This document shows, one piece after another, positions 22,201-30,689 of a stretch of DNA of 64,000 bases. The position numbers and the translations under genes were made by a program. The DNA lies in contig CALSRS010000001.1 of NCBI GenBank assembly GCA_943788815.1, positions 1,301,501 to 1,365,500 on the forward strand, in the 5' to 3' direction. This DNA comes from an uncultured Gammaproteobacteria bacterium. Its GTDB lineage: Bacteria; Pseudomonadota; Gammaproteobacteria; Eutrophobiales; Eutrophobiaceae. The notes under the pieces were generated by a model. That model ran no database searches. It was not told where the DNA came from and was given only the letters and a program-made list of their open reading frames with translations. Numbering within the stretch: the first letter of the stretch is position 1; each line of letters opens with the position of its first letter.

Positions 22201-22290
22201 CTCCAGTTGCTGGGCATAGAGATGTCCTGACTCCAATGCCAGAAATATAGTGATAAAGATCCCTAATGAAAGTTGCTTTTTGGTATACAT
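19267..22290 (-). CDS. TonB-dependent receptor
   Basis: 1007 aa; signal peptide, LEEVIVTAQRREQSLQEVPISINVV, RVSMIRTAFMDVERMEVLKGPQPLFFGMNATAGAFNILSKRP, C-terminal FTYNFQ. Confidence 0.95.
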   Translation of the reverse strand: MYTKKQLSLGIFITIFLALESGHLYAQQLEEVIVTAQRREQSLQEVPISINVVEGDTLREQGFSNIEDFATFSPSVTMEDEADSTVTTVRGFGTYGNSMTLQSAAPMFVDGMHFGRVSMIRTAFMDVERMEVLKGPQPLFFGMNATAGAFNILSKRPTQNWEGTTTFEIGNHGTYEWEGGIGGPVSDTLAIRVAGLYDKSGGPIKNGISHKRHPQYQNTGGRISALWTPREDLTIFTKLEGSKHRVGGDIQMNCLTAGRLAGINRNNVLQGSASTPGIGDDPTIGNDKSVFAPPPKGIGMGSDAVLPERKSGEDCFKGDYGQTRSAPYLDPGSFPNLFEERSSGNVGPGFIDIREASQAFYTMENRGGPSLDGGFNIGTIDWKDDTDSFNTMISIDYELANGMQANVEGGYVHYYRDTMEDNSNSFFFGNPLARNERYGQWSTQARLTSRPEGYELSDEINVGFMVGVFHQEAKMGGVSNGGRANLRRGQRMNHYTDDADWTNAFWNLDFKFLDDQMNLSVGGRYSSDQHRTTITGEAAQWIFDEAPCDYDPADNPTLDDDPATCPVDSTFTRVDPTLTEVTLSARSVGRPRDYVRIDSPLILVDGADLDNLWTVGRWQSERGVPLNWRKPEVNAVGLTAPVRTPRYEREGGPYDVDHGDKNYDTQVVLSFTPDAMERNHTFWAKYVSAFKGPISDTGFATIPDSIETMTFDSEFVTSYEAGIKGTLFDRRVRYDISGFMTEFRDLQTSGAAPLFNPTEQSTVSLNAGRQDVDGLEFSFQAAVTDRLSVNFGGAIMKSKMVDFDGGGCSASETIAAAVDAINNPGGRTAGELAEANDIMDTLAETGRDAVNLRRSVPAIYLLNGGCRLEDETLADGTVAPSGTFNRSGDKANRTPNFKFVASANYIHPIGDNYEFTFNIYGFLSDEYLISEDLSREVMFPVHGDMNITAGIGSADGRWDFRLHARSILEATAIYRPEFDFALDGYASYSANRTNFNTYGASFTYNFQ

Positions 22291-22721
22291 ACCCCCCCCT
22301 TTTTTTTATTTGTACTTATCTAACTAAATGTCCGGTGATACCTCTGTTAATACTGAAAATGGAACTCATATATATTCTTGTACATATATATTTACCCAAA
22401 AATTGTATGTTCTTGATTGATTTCTAAACTGCAACTAAGTATTTACCCTTGATTAATAATTGCAAATAATTACATCTCAGTCAATTTAAGGTCTATATGT
22501 CACTACAATAGCTGATATTTTAATTTGATGTCAAAGTGTGAGGGATGATTTTTAATTATATGAGTAAGAATCTGGATACGATTTTTTTGTAATATTCTGC
22601 ATAAATTACATATTTTTTATTGATATTTATCTCTCTTCCAATATATAGATCAGTGAAAAGGAATCACTAGCACTGATTGAACAACCAGCTGATATCATTT
22701 GGTTTTATACAATTAGTGAAA

Positions 22722-22756
22722 TAAAAAAAGGAGGGTAAATGAAAAGTTTACCCTCC
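22722..22756 (-). terminator. intrinsic terminator of the PQQ dehydrogenase gene
   Basis: GGAGGGTAAA-loop-TTTACCCTCC stem preceded on the plus strand by A7, i.e. a U-tract on the minus strand. Confidence 0.85.
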
Positions 22757-22788
22757 TGTCCCACTATTGATATAGATATAAAAAAAAA

Positions 22789-24582
22789 CTATTCGGGTAA
22801 TGCAAACACATAGATCGCATTATGCATGCGCACCGTCTTGAGTTCAGGCGCCAGTGCCAGCTTGCCGCTAGTATGCGCGGCTCCATCACCGGTCAACACT
22901 GCTAAATACTGTCTACCATCAACCGCGTAAGTAATCGTACTGTTCTGTATGATTCCACCCAGTATAGATTCCCAGAGTTTATCGCCATTGGCTGAATCAA
23001 AGGCCATGATGCGTCGGTTCATATCTCCCCAAAAGATCAAATCGCCTGCCGTTGCCAGTACCGCACCATTGCTTGGATATCCTTGACTATGGAAGACTTC
23101 TTTACGACCGGTCTCCATATTAACCTTGGCAATCCCGACATAATGATCGGGATCAGAGCCAGGACGAATAAAGGTTTCACGACGGTGTCCATTGGCGGTA
23201 TTAAATGCGGCAGTTCGATTATTACAGACATCATGATAAGGGATATACATGGCATTTTCCCCAGGATGATAAGCCATGGGAAAATACCCTTTGGTATTGG
23301 CAAAGCAGATGAGTTCATGGAAATCATCTTCCTTAGACATCACCATGTCACGACTGATCATGGTCCTGCCGGTTTCTACATCGATATCTGATATGTGAAA
23401 TGCCGGTGTATCAAACGGGAAAGGAATCGCCCATAGAAATTCACCCGTGTCACGATCCAGTACCGTCAGTCCACCCGGCTCGCCTACTGTCAATACCATG
23501 TTCCTGATATCACCGCGCTGCACATTAGGATTAACCCAGTCTACTTCACTGGAATCTGGATTAAATGCAGATGTCACCAACACACGTTCTTGTGTCCAGT
23601 CAGCATCCCAGTCATCACCGGGGACATGCTGGTGATACCAGGCAAGTTCACCAGTATCCACATGCAAGGCAACGGTTGAATTACAATAAAGTTCTGCAGG
23701 CGCAATTAAGGGAATAGCAAAGGGATTGCCATCGTGTCTTTTATAACGTGTATGAGGAGTTGGATTGGCTACTCCCCAGAAAACCAGCTTGGTCCGCGGG
23801 TCATAACTGGCGGGCATACCCCAGGGCGCGCAGGCACGACTACCATCGGGCATTCCACCCCAGGTATCACTACCCGGCTCGCCGTCACCAGCAGCAACAT
23901 TAAATCGCCAGACTTCTTCACCGGTTTCTGCATCATGGGCGGCAATGAAACAGGTCTCCCTCACATCGTCCCCATCATCACAGTTACGTCCGGTGATCAT
24001 CTTGCCATTAGCAACCATGGGTCCGGTGGTATATTCGATACCCTGCTTATAATCATGCGCAAGAGTTTCCCAATGTAATTCTCCACTGTCGGTCCCCAGT
24101 GCCAGAACATATCCATCGGGAGAGGCATAGAGTAATTTATCTTTATAAAGGGAAAGTGTACGGGTACGTTCAATGCCAATATAGTCTTCTATATCGTCAG
24201 GGAGAGGACGCTCATACTCCCAGATGAGATCACCATTGGTCGCATCTACGGCCTGGACGATACCCCTGGGGTTGGCGACATACATCACACCTTTGTAGAC
24301 TAGAGGAATACTCTCCTGACGGGTGCCGGGATACATACCCCGACTCCATACCAGACGCAGACCATTCACATTGTCCCGGTTGATCTGATCTAATGGACTG
24401 AATCGCTGATTGTCGAATGTACGACTGAACATCAACCAGTCGGCGGGGGACGGGTTTAATAGCATTTCTTCTGTGACTTGAGGTAGCTCAGAAGACATAG
24501 GTCCCTGTGCCTGACTGTTTAAATATTGAATTGATAAAAATAATATTAGAGCTAATTGATAGATTGCTGAAATGCGAATCAT
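22789..24582 (-). CDS. PQQ-dependent alcohol dehydrogenase-family quinoprotein
   Basis: 597 aa; signal peptide, DWLMFSRTFDNQRFSPLDQINRDNV, repeated beta-propeller W motifs (ATNGDLIWEYERP, AETGEEVWRF), active-site-like PGDDWDADWTQE, GDLIFWGDMNRRIMAFDSANGDKLWE. Confidence 0.9.
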   Translation of the reverse strand: MIRISAIYQLALILFLSIQYLNSQAQGPMSSELPQVTEEMLLNPSPADWLMFSRTFDNQRFSPLDQINRDNVNGLRLVWSRGMYPGTRQESIPLVYKGVMYVANPRGIVQAVDATNGDLIWEYERPLPDDIEDYIGIERTRTLSLYKDKLLYASPDGYVLALGTDSGELHWETLAHDYKQGIEYTTGPMVANGKMITGRNCDDGDDVRETCFIAAHDAETGEEVWRFNVAAGDGEPGSDTWGGMPDGSRACAPWGMPASYDPRTKLVFWGVANPTPHTRYKRHDGNPFAIPLIAPAELYCNSTVALHVDTGELAWYHQHVPGDDWDADWTQERVLVTSAFNPDSSEVDWVNPNVQRGDIRNMVLTVGEPGGLTVLDRDTGEFLWAIPFPFDTPAFHISDIDVETGRTMISRDMVMSKEDDFHELICFANTKGYFPMAYHPGENAMYIPYHDVCNNRTAAFNTANGHRRETFIRPGSDPDHYVGIAKVNMETGRKEVFHSQGYPSNGAVLATAGDLIFWGDMNRRIMAFDSANGDKLWESILGGIIQNSTITYAVDGRQYLAVLTGDGAAHTSGKLALAPELKTVRMHNAIYVFALPE

Positions 24583-24691
24583 GTAATCTCTCCCTCGTAA
24601 TCTTTACGCTAATAATTTTTTTTGATTCTGTCATAAAGTTTCAGGGATTGGAAACCCCTTTAAACTACATAATAAAGCTATCCGAATAAAT

Positions 24692-24726
24692 AAAAAACGG
24701 GTGTAGCTGGTTAAATCTACACCCGT
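24692..24726 (-). terminator. intrinsic terminator of the ankyrin gene
   Basis: ACGGGTGTAG-loop-CTACACCCGT with A-run on the plus-strand left side (U-tract on minus). Confidence 0.8.
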
Positions 24727-24772
24727 CGTGAATTTGTAAAGTCTTATGCTTTATATGTAGTTATATTCGAAT

Positions 24773-26443
24773 TTAGTCGACAGAACCTTTTTTCACATAC
24801 GTCCCGGCAAAGGGACTAGCACCATAATCAAGCAGTAACATTTCAATTTCCTTGTCATGCCTGCCAAGAGTCCTACGGAAACGATCATCATAACGACCTA
24901 CACCTACATTACGGTAATAACGTGATTCCGGATCACCAAGTGCAATCATTATTGGAGTCATGCCATAACGATCTTCTGCATCGAGATCCGCACCCTGCTC
25001 GGCAAGAAATTTGACCATATTTTCCCAGCTCAGGGTCGCTGCAAAGTGCAATGTTGTCCGCCCATCAATCTTTCCTGTTCCTGGTCCATTCACAGTGCGG
25101 TCATCCGTCAGTCTGGCATTCACATCTGTACCGCCCAGTGACAGAACATATGTTGCCGCTTCAATCGCCTGTTGTTCATCCCGGGCATGTTTTTCAGCAC
25201 CCCCGCCTGCGGCCAGCATAAACAAGGTCCCTCCTCCCATAGTCTTAGCATGGATATCCGCACCTGCCTCCACCATGATTTTAATGGATTCGGTATCACC
25301 AGAAGCCGCAGCCAGTAATAATGGAGTTGAACCAACGATGTCTATCTGCGACTGGTTGTCATGAACTCTGAGGAAAGGATCATCAAGATAAGGAAGGGTA
25401 TAGGCAACCGGGGCATCAGGGTTTGCACCTTTCGCCAGCAAGGCCTTCATTAACCGGTGCATAGGTTTGTGTATCCAACCCAGGTCATCGGTCCTGGTAG
25501 GTATCCAGTTACTCATATTGAGAATACCCTCATGCACGGTATAGTGAAGAGGTCCCAGACCCCATGCGTTAGTTATATTGGGATCCGCCCCTCGCTCAAG
25601 TAGGTACAGAGCAAGTTCCTCGTGACCTGATGCAGCAGCAATGACGAGGGGACTACCATCTTCATCTGAAGATTCATTAATGTCAGCACCTGCATCCAGC
25701 AAATACCTTATAGTATCGACATTACCTGACTGAGCGGCAAATAATAAGGGAGTGAAATTACCAGTGTATTTCCTGAACCGTGTTGTGGTGGGGAAATTCT
25801 GCCCCATGGTACTTTCCGTTTTGATGAGATAGGGTTCAGGCTCCATTACTGTCCTGGAACGTGGATTAAGTTCTGCCCCTCGATCAATCAGGTCCTTGAC
25901 GATCTCTGCATGACCCTCAGCTGCTGCCCACATCAATGCCGTCTGGTCTTTGTTGTTCTCCCTGGCATTGACATCTGCCCCATGAGCCAGCAGATCTTCG
26001 ACACCCTGTTTCGATCCGGTATTAGCGCAAGTCATTAACGGCGTTTCTCCCGTCCATTTACTTGCATTCGGATCAGCGCCCGCTCTTAGTAACTTTGCGA
26101 TTATGGCAGCATTGTTATTGTTACAGGCAAGATGTAACGGCGCTACCCCATTTTCATTGGCAGCACTAACATCAGGCCCATCACTGCCATATCTCAGCAG
26201 AAGGTCTACCATATCTTCATTGTTGTTATAGACGGCCCAGGCAATTGCGGTAGTTTTATCATTTCGGGAAGCATTTACATCGGCTTTATTATTGAGCAAT
26301 GTCCTGGCATTGCTGATATCACCAATGCGTACCGCATTGAGTAATTCATCATTTATATCTACACCCAGATCCTGAGCCTGGACTGCCGAATTAAGACTTA
26401 TGAATAACCCGACTCCAAGCAGACCATATTTGATATGACTCAT
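24773..26443 (-). CDS. secreted ankyrin-repeat protein (cassette copy 1)
   Basis: 556 aa; signal peptide ending AVQAQ; many ankyrin motifs (NGVAPLHLACNNNNAAIIAKLLRAGADPNA, DQTALMWAAAEGHAEIVKDLIDRGAELN). Confidence 0.9.
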   Translation of the reverse strand: MSHIKYGLLGVGLFISLNSAVQAQDLGVDINDELLNAVRIGDISNARTLLNNKADVNASRNDKTTAIAWAVYNNNEDMVDLLLRYGSDGPDVSAANENGVAPLHLACNNNNAAIIAKLLRAGADPNASKWTGETPLMTCANTGSKQGVEDLLAHGADVNARENNKDQTALMWAAAEGHAEIVKDLIDRGAELNPRSRTVMEPEPYLIKTESTMGQNFPTTTRFRKYTGNFTPLLFAAQSGNVDTIRYLLDAGADINESSDEDGSPLVIAAASGHEELALYLLERGADPNITNAWGLGPLHYTVHEGILNMSNWIPTRTDDLGWIHKPMHRLMKALLAKGANPDAPVAYTLPYLDDPFLRVHDNQSQIDIVGSTPLLLAAASGDTESIKIMVEAGADIHAKTMGGGTLFMLAAGGGAEKHARDEQQAIEAATYVLSLGGTDVNARLTDDRTVNGPGTGKIDGRTTLHFAATLSWENMVKFLAEQGADLDAEDRYGMTPIMIALGDPESRYYRNVGVGRYDDRFRRTLGRHDKEIEMLLLDYGASPFAGTYVKKGSVD

Positions 26444-26460
26444 ATAAAATACCTATAACC

Positions 26461-27798
26461 TTATGCCAATATTCCCTTCAACACACCTGATGCATCACTT
26501 CTTTCTGTGAGAAATTCCGCCGGATCGATGTTGCCCATCTTCATGACCGCCAGATGCAAGTCTGAGACGGCCTCGCCCTTATACTGTATGTGTTCCCCGG
26601 TCTTGAGCTGACCCTGGGCATTTCCCATGACCATCATCGGCACATTGTCATGCAGATGCAGGTTTGCATCGCTGTGGGCACCACCAGTCACAATTACCGA
26701 GTTATCAAGCAAGCTTGAATCACCTTCCTTGATTGAAGTCATCTTATCCATGAAATAGGCAAGCAGATTGGATTGATGCAGCTCTATCTTCTTAACAAGA
26801 TTGATGGATTCAGGGTTACCTTTATGGTGACTGAGAGAGTGATGTCCATCTTTTGCACCCAGTTCCAGAAAATTACGGTTACTACCTTCATGCCCCATCA
26901 TAAACGTTATCATGCGAGTCATGTCCGTCTGGTAAGCCAACACAATCATGTCAAACATGATCTTTACGTGGTCTTCATAAAGGGAAGGAATCCCAACAGG
27001 ACGTTCAAGACCCATACTGGCAAAATCAACAGCCGATTCAGCTGTCTTCCTTTCTGCAACCTCAATACTGCGCTCGATCTCACGAACAGAATCAAGGTAC
27101 TCCTCAAGCTTGTAACGGTCACTGGCATTAACACCAGTCATCAGCCGTCGAACCCTTTCACTCACCTCATCCAGGACGCTGGTCTTACGTTCCAGCCGAC
27201 GCCGCATGGCAACCGGATCCAGGGAATCGGTATCACCAAACAAGCGTTCGAATACCTTTCTGGGATTAATCTGTGTAGGTAAGGGTGTATGCGGATTACG
27301 CCATGAGATGGTACTAGTGTAATAACCTGCCAGACCATCAACCCTGTTAAATGCCCATTCTGGTGGATCCACACCCAGTTCCATGGAAGCAAGCTGAGTT
27401 TCCTCACCGATTTGTTTTGCAATAATCTGGTCTACGGAGACAGCAACCGGACTCTCACTTTTTGTCGGGGTCACGCCTGTCATATACGAAGCACAGGGGC
27501 CCGAATGTGATCCCTTGCCTGCAACCACGTCCAGTCCGCTGAGGACTAAAAAATCATCACGGTGTTTCGCCAGTGGCGCGAGGGTCGGTGACATTTCATA
27601 ATCTCGACCTGTGGTTCGCGGGATCCAGGAATCCATATGCCTGCCTGTATTTAAGTATATATAACCAATACGAAGAGGTTGTTTACCCATCTCAGCCGCC
27701 ATTGCCGGAACCATAGCATCCAGAAACGGTAATGCGAGTGTAGCCCCAGCTCCACGTAAAAATGTACGGCGAGGAATCGCTTTCTTTAATATCAGCAT
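26461..27798 (-). CDS. DUF1552 family protein, Tat-exported (cassette copy 1)
   Basis: 445 aa; Tat motif PRRTFLRGAGATLALPFLDAMVPAMAA; FMMGHEGSNRNFLELGAKDGHHSLSHHKGN; close to the copies at 33152 and 40919. Confidence 0.85.
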   Translation of the reverse strand: MLILKKAIPRRTFLRGAGATLALPFLDAMVPAMAAEMGKQPLRIGYIYLNTGRHMDSWIPRTTGRDYEMSPTLAPLAKHRDDFLVLSGLDVVAGKGSHSGPCASYMTGVTPTKSESPVAVSVDQIIAKQIGEETQLASMELGVDPPEWAFNRVDGLAGYYTSTISWRNPHTPLPTQINPRKVFERLFGDTDSLDPVAMRRRLERKTSVLDEVSERVRRLMTGVNASDRYKLEEYLDSVREIERSIEVAERKTAESAVDFASMGLERPVGIPSLYEDHVKIMFDMIVLAYQTDMTRMITFMMGHEGSNRNFLELGAKDGHHSLSHHKGNPESINLVKKIELHQSNLLAYFMDKMTSIKEGDSSLLDNSVIVTGGAHSDANLHLHDNVPMMVMGNAQGQLKTGEHIQYKGEAVSDLHLAVMKMGNIDPAEFLTERSDASGVLKGILA

Positions 27799-27800
27799 GT

Positions 27801-30272
27801 TCAGAGCCTCCTGTATTGAAATGATGTACTTTCTATAACGCCTAGTATAACAGATGACCAGGTGTAGTTATCTTCACTGGCATCTTTAACGATCTTTCTC
27901 AAGGCAGGCATATCATAATACTCAACCGCCCGTCCTAATGCATACGTCATTAATTTACTGGCAACCGTCTCTACAAAACGATCGGAATGCTTGAGTAAAT
28001 TTTCCTGGAATTCAAGCGAATCATTAAAATCTGTGTTATCGAACAAGATGCCGGAAGTATCTACATCGGCATCAGCTTCAACATAGCGTTCACGGTAGGC
28101 GCCGATAGCGTCAAAGTTTTCCAGTGCCAGGCCAATGGGTTCCATCATCTTATGGCAGTTTGCGCAAACAGGGTTCTGGCGATGGGCTATCATGGCATCT
28201 TTCATCGTTAGTGCCTTGCCTTGATCATTTTTTACCTGCAACTCAGGCTGAAATGCATCAGCAGGTGGTGGAGGCGGAGCCATATTTAACATATTTTCCA
28301 ATACCCATTGGCCCCTGACAACAGGAGAAGTTCGGTTACTAAAAGAGGTAATGGTTAATAACCCTGCCTTACCCAACATGCCATAACGCATTGGATTTTC
28401 CAGCCTAAGCTTGCGGAAATTGTCGCCATATACACCTGTAATGCCATAGTGTTCCGCCAGGCGTTGATTTACAAAAGTCGAATCAGAAGTCAGCATTTCC
28501 TTGATACTTTGATCTTCTCTCACCATATTTTCAAACCATAGTGCAAGTTCCTGCTTCATGGCGGTTCGTAACTCACCATCAAATGTAGTGAAAATTGCCT
28601 TTTGTGGGTCAACGATATCCAGGTTTCGTATCGCCAACCATTGAGATCCAAAATTATCCAGCAAGGCATTGAAGCGTGAGTCAGCAATCATTCTATCTAC
28701 CTGTTGTTTCATTACTTCAGGCTTACGTAACTGACCTGATTCAGCAACACTCAGTAGTTCCTCATCTGGAATACTGCTCCAGAGAAAAAATGATAACCGG
28801 GATGCGAGATCTAGATCTGATATCTTGAATGCCTCACCAGCTGATCCGTCTTGCGGATCCTTTTCAATTCGGAACAGAAACTCAGGACCGGCAAGAATGC
28901 TTTGTAAGGCAAGTTGAATACCTGATTCAAAGCCATCCTGGTCCCGACCTTTACGATATAGCCTGATCAGGCTTTGCATTTCCTCTTCTTTTACCGGTCG
29001 CCGATAAGCCAGATGGGAAATACCAGACAATATTCGGCGGGGACAGGCTTCATCACTGGAATTTTGAGGCTGACAAACAAATATCTTTTTACGACTTGGG
29101 GTATCGGGTGATTCTTTAGCATTGAATGGGCCTGTAACAGTCACATTCAATATTGCCGGTTTACCGCCCTTGTAGCTGGGAAGATCAGTTATTGTTAATT
29201 CCGGCATCTTGACACCGGGTCTCTTAGCGAAGTCATCAAGAAAAGTGACACCCACTGTATGACTCCCAGCCTTGACGTTTACCCTTACTTCCAGATCCTT
29301 GTCAGCAGAGAATTCATAACCAATCTGATCGGGGTCACCGGCATAGTCAACAATCGCATTGTTGGTAAATAATGGGCCTGAGCGGCCATGGACTTCGCCC
29401 CCGATTTTAAGAACTTCGATACGCTTATGATCCAGACGAAAATCCATAAGGTGTTCATTTCTCAGGCCGCGGATATAGCCTTCGTCATTTCTGGTGAGCC
29501 TGGCCCTAATAGTGTATTCGCCATCTAACGGGAAGTAATGCTGAAAAACTGTCCCACCACGGGAACCAAATGGTAGATCGTCCGTGGTCTGACTGTCCTG
29601 CAGATATTCATCCGGCACGTCATAGGATTCACTGGCGGGGCGCATGGATTCAGGGCCAACCGCCAACTGACTTACCCGGTTGGCAGCGTACATATATTGT
29701 TCCATTAATAATGGTGAAACTGACAGGGCATCGGCCATGTTATCGAAGCCCATGTCCACATTATCTGGTGGCAAAAATTTGGTCCCATCGATATCCAGTG
29801 CTAACAAATCGCGGACCGCATTAGTATATTCAGTTCGATTTAAACGGTGTACGGTTGGTCGACCTGGGTCAGGTTTTTTTTCTGCAATAGCATCAAGCTC
29901 TGATGTTAAATAGGAAAGAATAGATATGTACTCAGCCTCGGATGGGCGTGCCGGAAATCCTACCTGGGGCATGGCACGTAATGTCAGCTTGGTAACTACC
30001 TTCTCCCATAGCGCTGGATCTTCACTTACATCTTGGACATTAGCTTTGTCCAACATAAGATTTGCTGTGTTTAACGTTTCGTTATGGCAAGCAACACAAT
30101 ACTTATTTAGCATGTTTCGATAATCATCTGTATTGGCATTGTCCTGGGCACCAACAGGTGTAATTGACGAAACGATGACGAATAAGGCGGCAATTAAAAC
30201 CTTAGCATTAGGTTTATTTGTTACATCTACAAGCAAATATGACAATACGACATCCTCCTGAAATCTTGACAT
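27801..30272 (-). CDS. DUF1592/DUF1588-type (planctomycete-type) dihaem cytochrome c protein (cassette copy 1)
   Basis: 823 aa; N-terminal haem motif CVACHNE, C-terminal CANCHKMMEPIGLALENFDAIG; YRRPVKEEEM and RLSFFLWSSIPDEELL typical of this family. Confidence 0.85.
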   Translation of the reverse strand: MSRFQEDVVLSYLLVDVTNKPNAKVLIAALFVIVSSITPVGAQDNANTDDYRNMLNKYCVACHNETLNTANLMLDKANVQDVSEDPALWEKVVTKLTLRAMPQVGFPARPSEAEYISILSYLTSELDAIAEKKPDPGRPTVHRLNRTEYTNAVRDLLALDIDGTKFLPPDNVDMGFDNMADALSVSPLLMEQYMYAANRVSQLAVGPESMRPASESYDVPDEYLQDSQTTDDLPFGSRGGTVFQHYFPLDGEYTIRARLTRNDEGYIRGLRNEHLMDFRLDHKRIEVLKIGGEVHGRSGPLFTNNAIVDYAGDPDQIGYEFSADKDLEVRVNVKAGSHTVGVTFLDDFAKRPGVKMPELTITDLPSYKGGKPAILNVTVTGPFNAKESPDTPSRKKIFVCQPQNSSDEACPRRILSGISHLAYRRPVKEEEMQSLIRLYRKGRDQDGFESGIQLALQSILAGPEFLFRIEKDPQDGSAGEAFKISDLDLASRLSFFLWSSIPDEELLSVAESGQLRKPEVMKQQVDRMIADSRFNALLDNFGSQWLAIRNLDIVDPQKAIFTTFDGELRTAMKQELALWFENMVREDQSIKEMLTSDSTFVNQRLAEHYGITGVYGDNFRKLRLENPMRYGMLGKAGLLTITSFSNRTSPVVRGQWVLENMLNMAPPPPPADAFQPELQVKNDQGKALTMKDAMIAHRQNPVCANCHKMMEPIGLALENFDAIGAYRERYVEADADVDTSGILFDNTDFNDSLEFQENLLKHSDRFVETVASKLMTYALGRAVEYYDMPALRKIVKDASEDNYTWSSVILGVIESTSFQYRRL

Positions 30273-30689
30273 GATTAGGCTAGAACCAAGCCTTAAAAAA
30301 TACTGCGTGATCTAAGTTCTTTCTTAATTCTAACTTACAAAGATACACCCCGAGTAAATGTCATGTAAATAGCATCAAGACCCTAATTTACACATATATT
30401 TAATATAGTAAGTTATTGATTTTTATAAACAAATATTAATAATCATTCTCATTAAAGCCATAATGACCTTTTGTGCAATGGATAGACCTTTAAAATGTCA
30501 AAATTGATCCTTGTTTGTGACCTTGCGATAGAATTGGAATAGTGCTAAAAATGCATTGTATATATAAGGTATATTTCTGCACAGAGCTTAGGTTTCACTG
30601 TGACTTTTAAGGCACAGTTACCTATTTTTTTCTTGGGATTCATCACGAAGATGGAAACTATATTTATGTTAAGGGGTGGAAATACATAA

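Noticed and set aside
24773-26443. Ankyrin-repeat array as an effector or eukaryote-derived protein
   Set aside because: Conserved operonic position next to DUF1552/DUF1592 in three copies and a Sec-type signal fit a periplasmic partner better than a secreted host effector.
26773-27282. 169 aa plus-strand ORF
   Set aside because: Antisense to the DUF1552 gene; no signal or domain features recognised.
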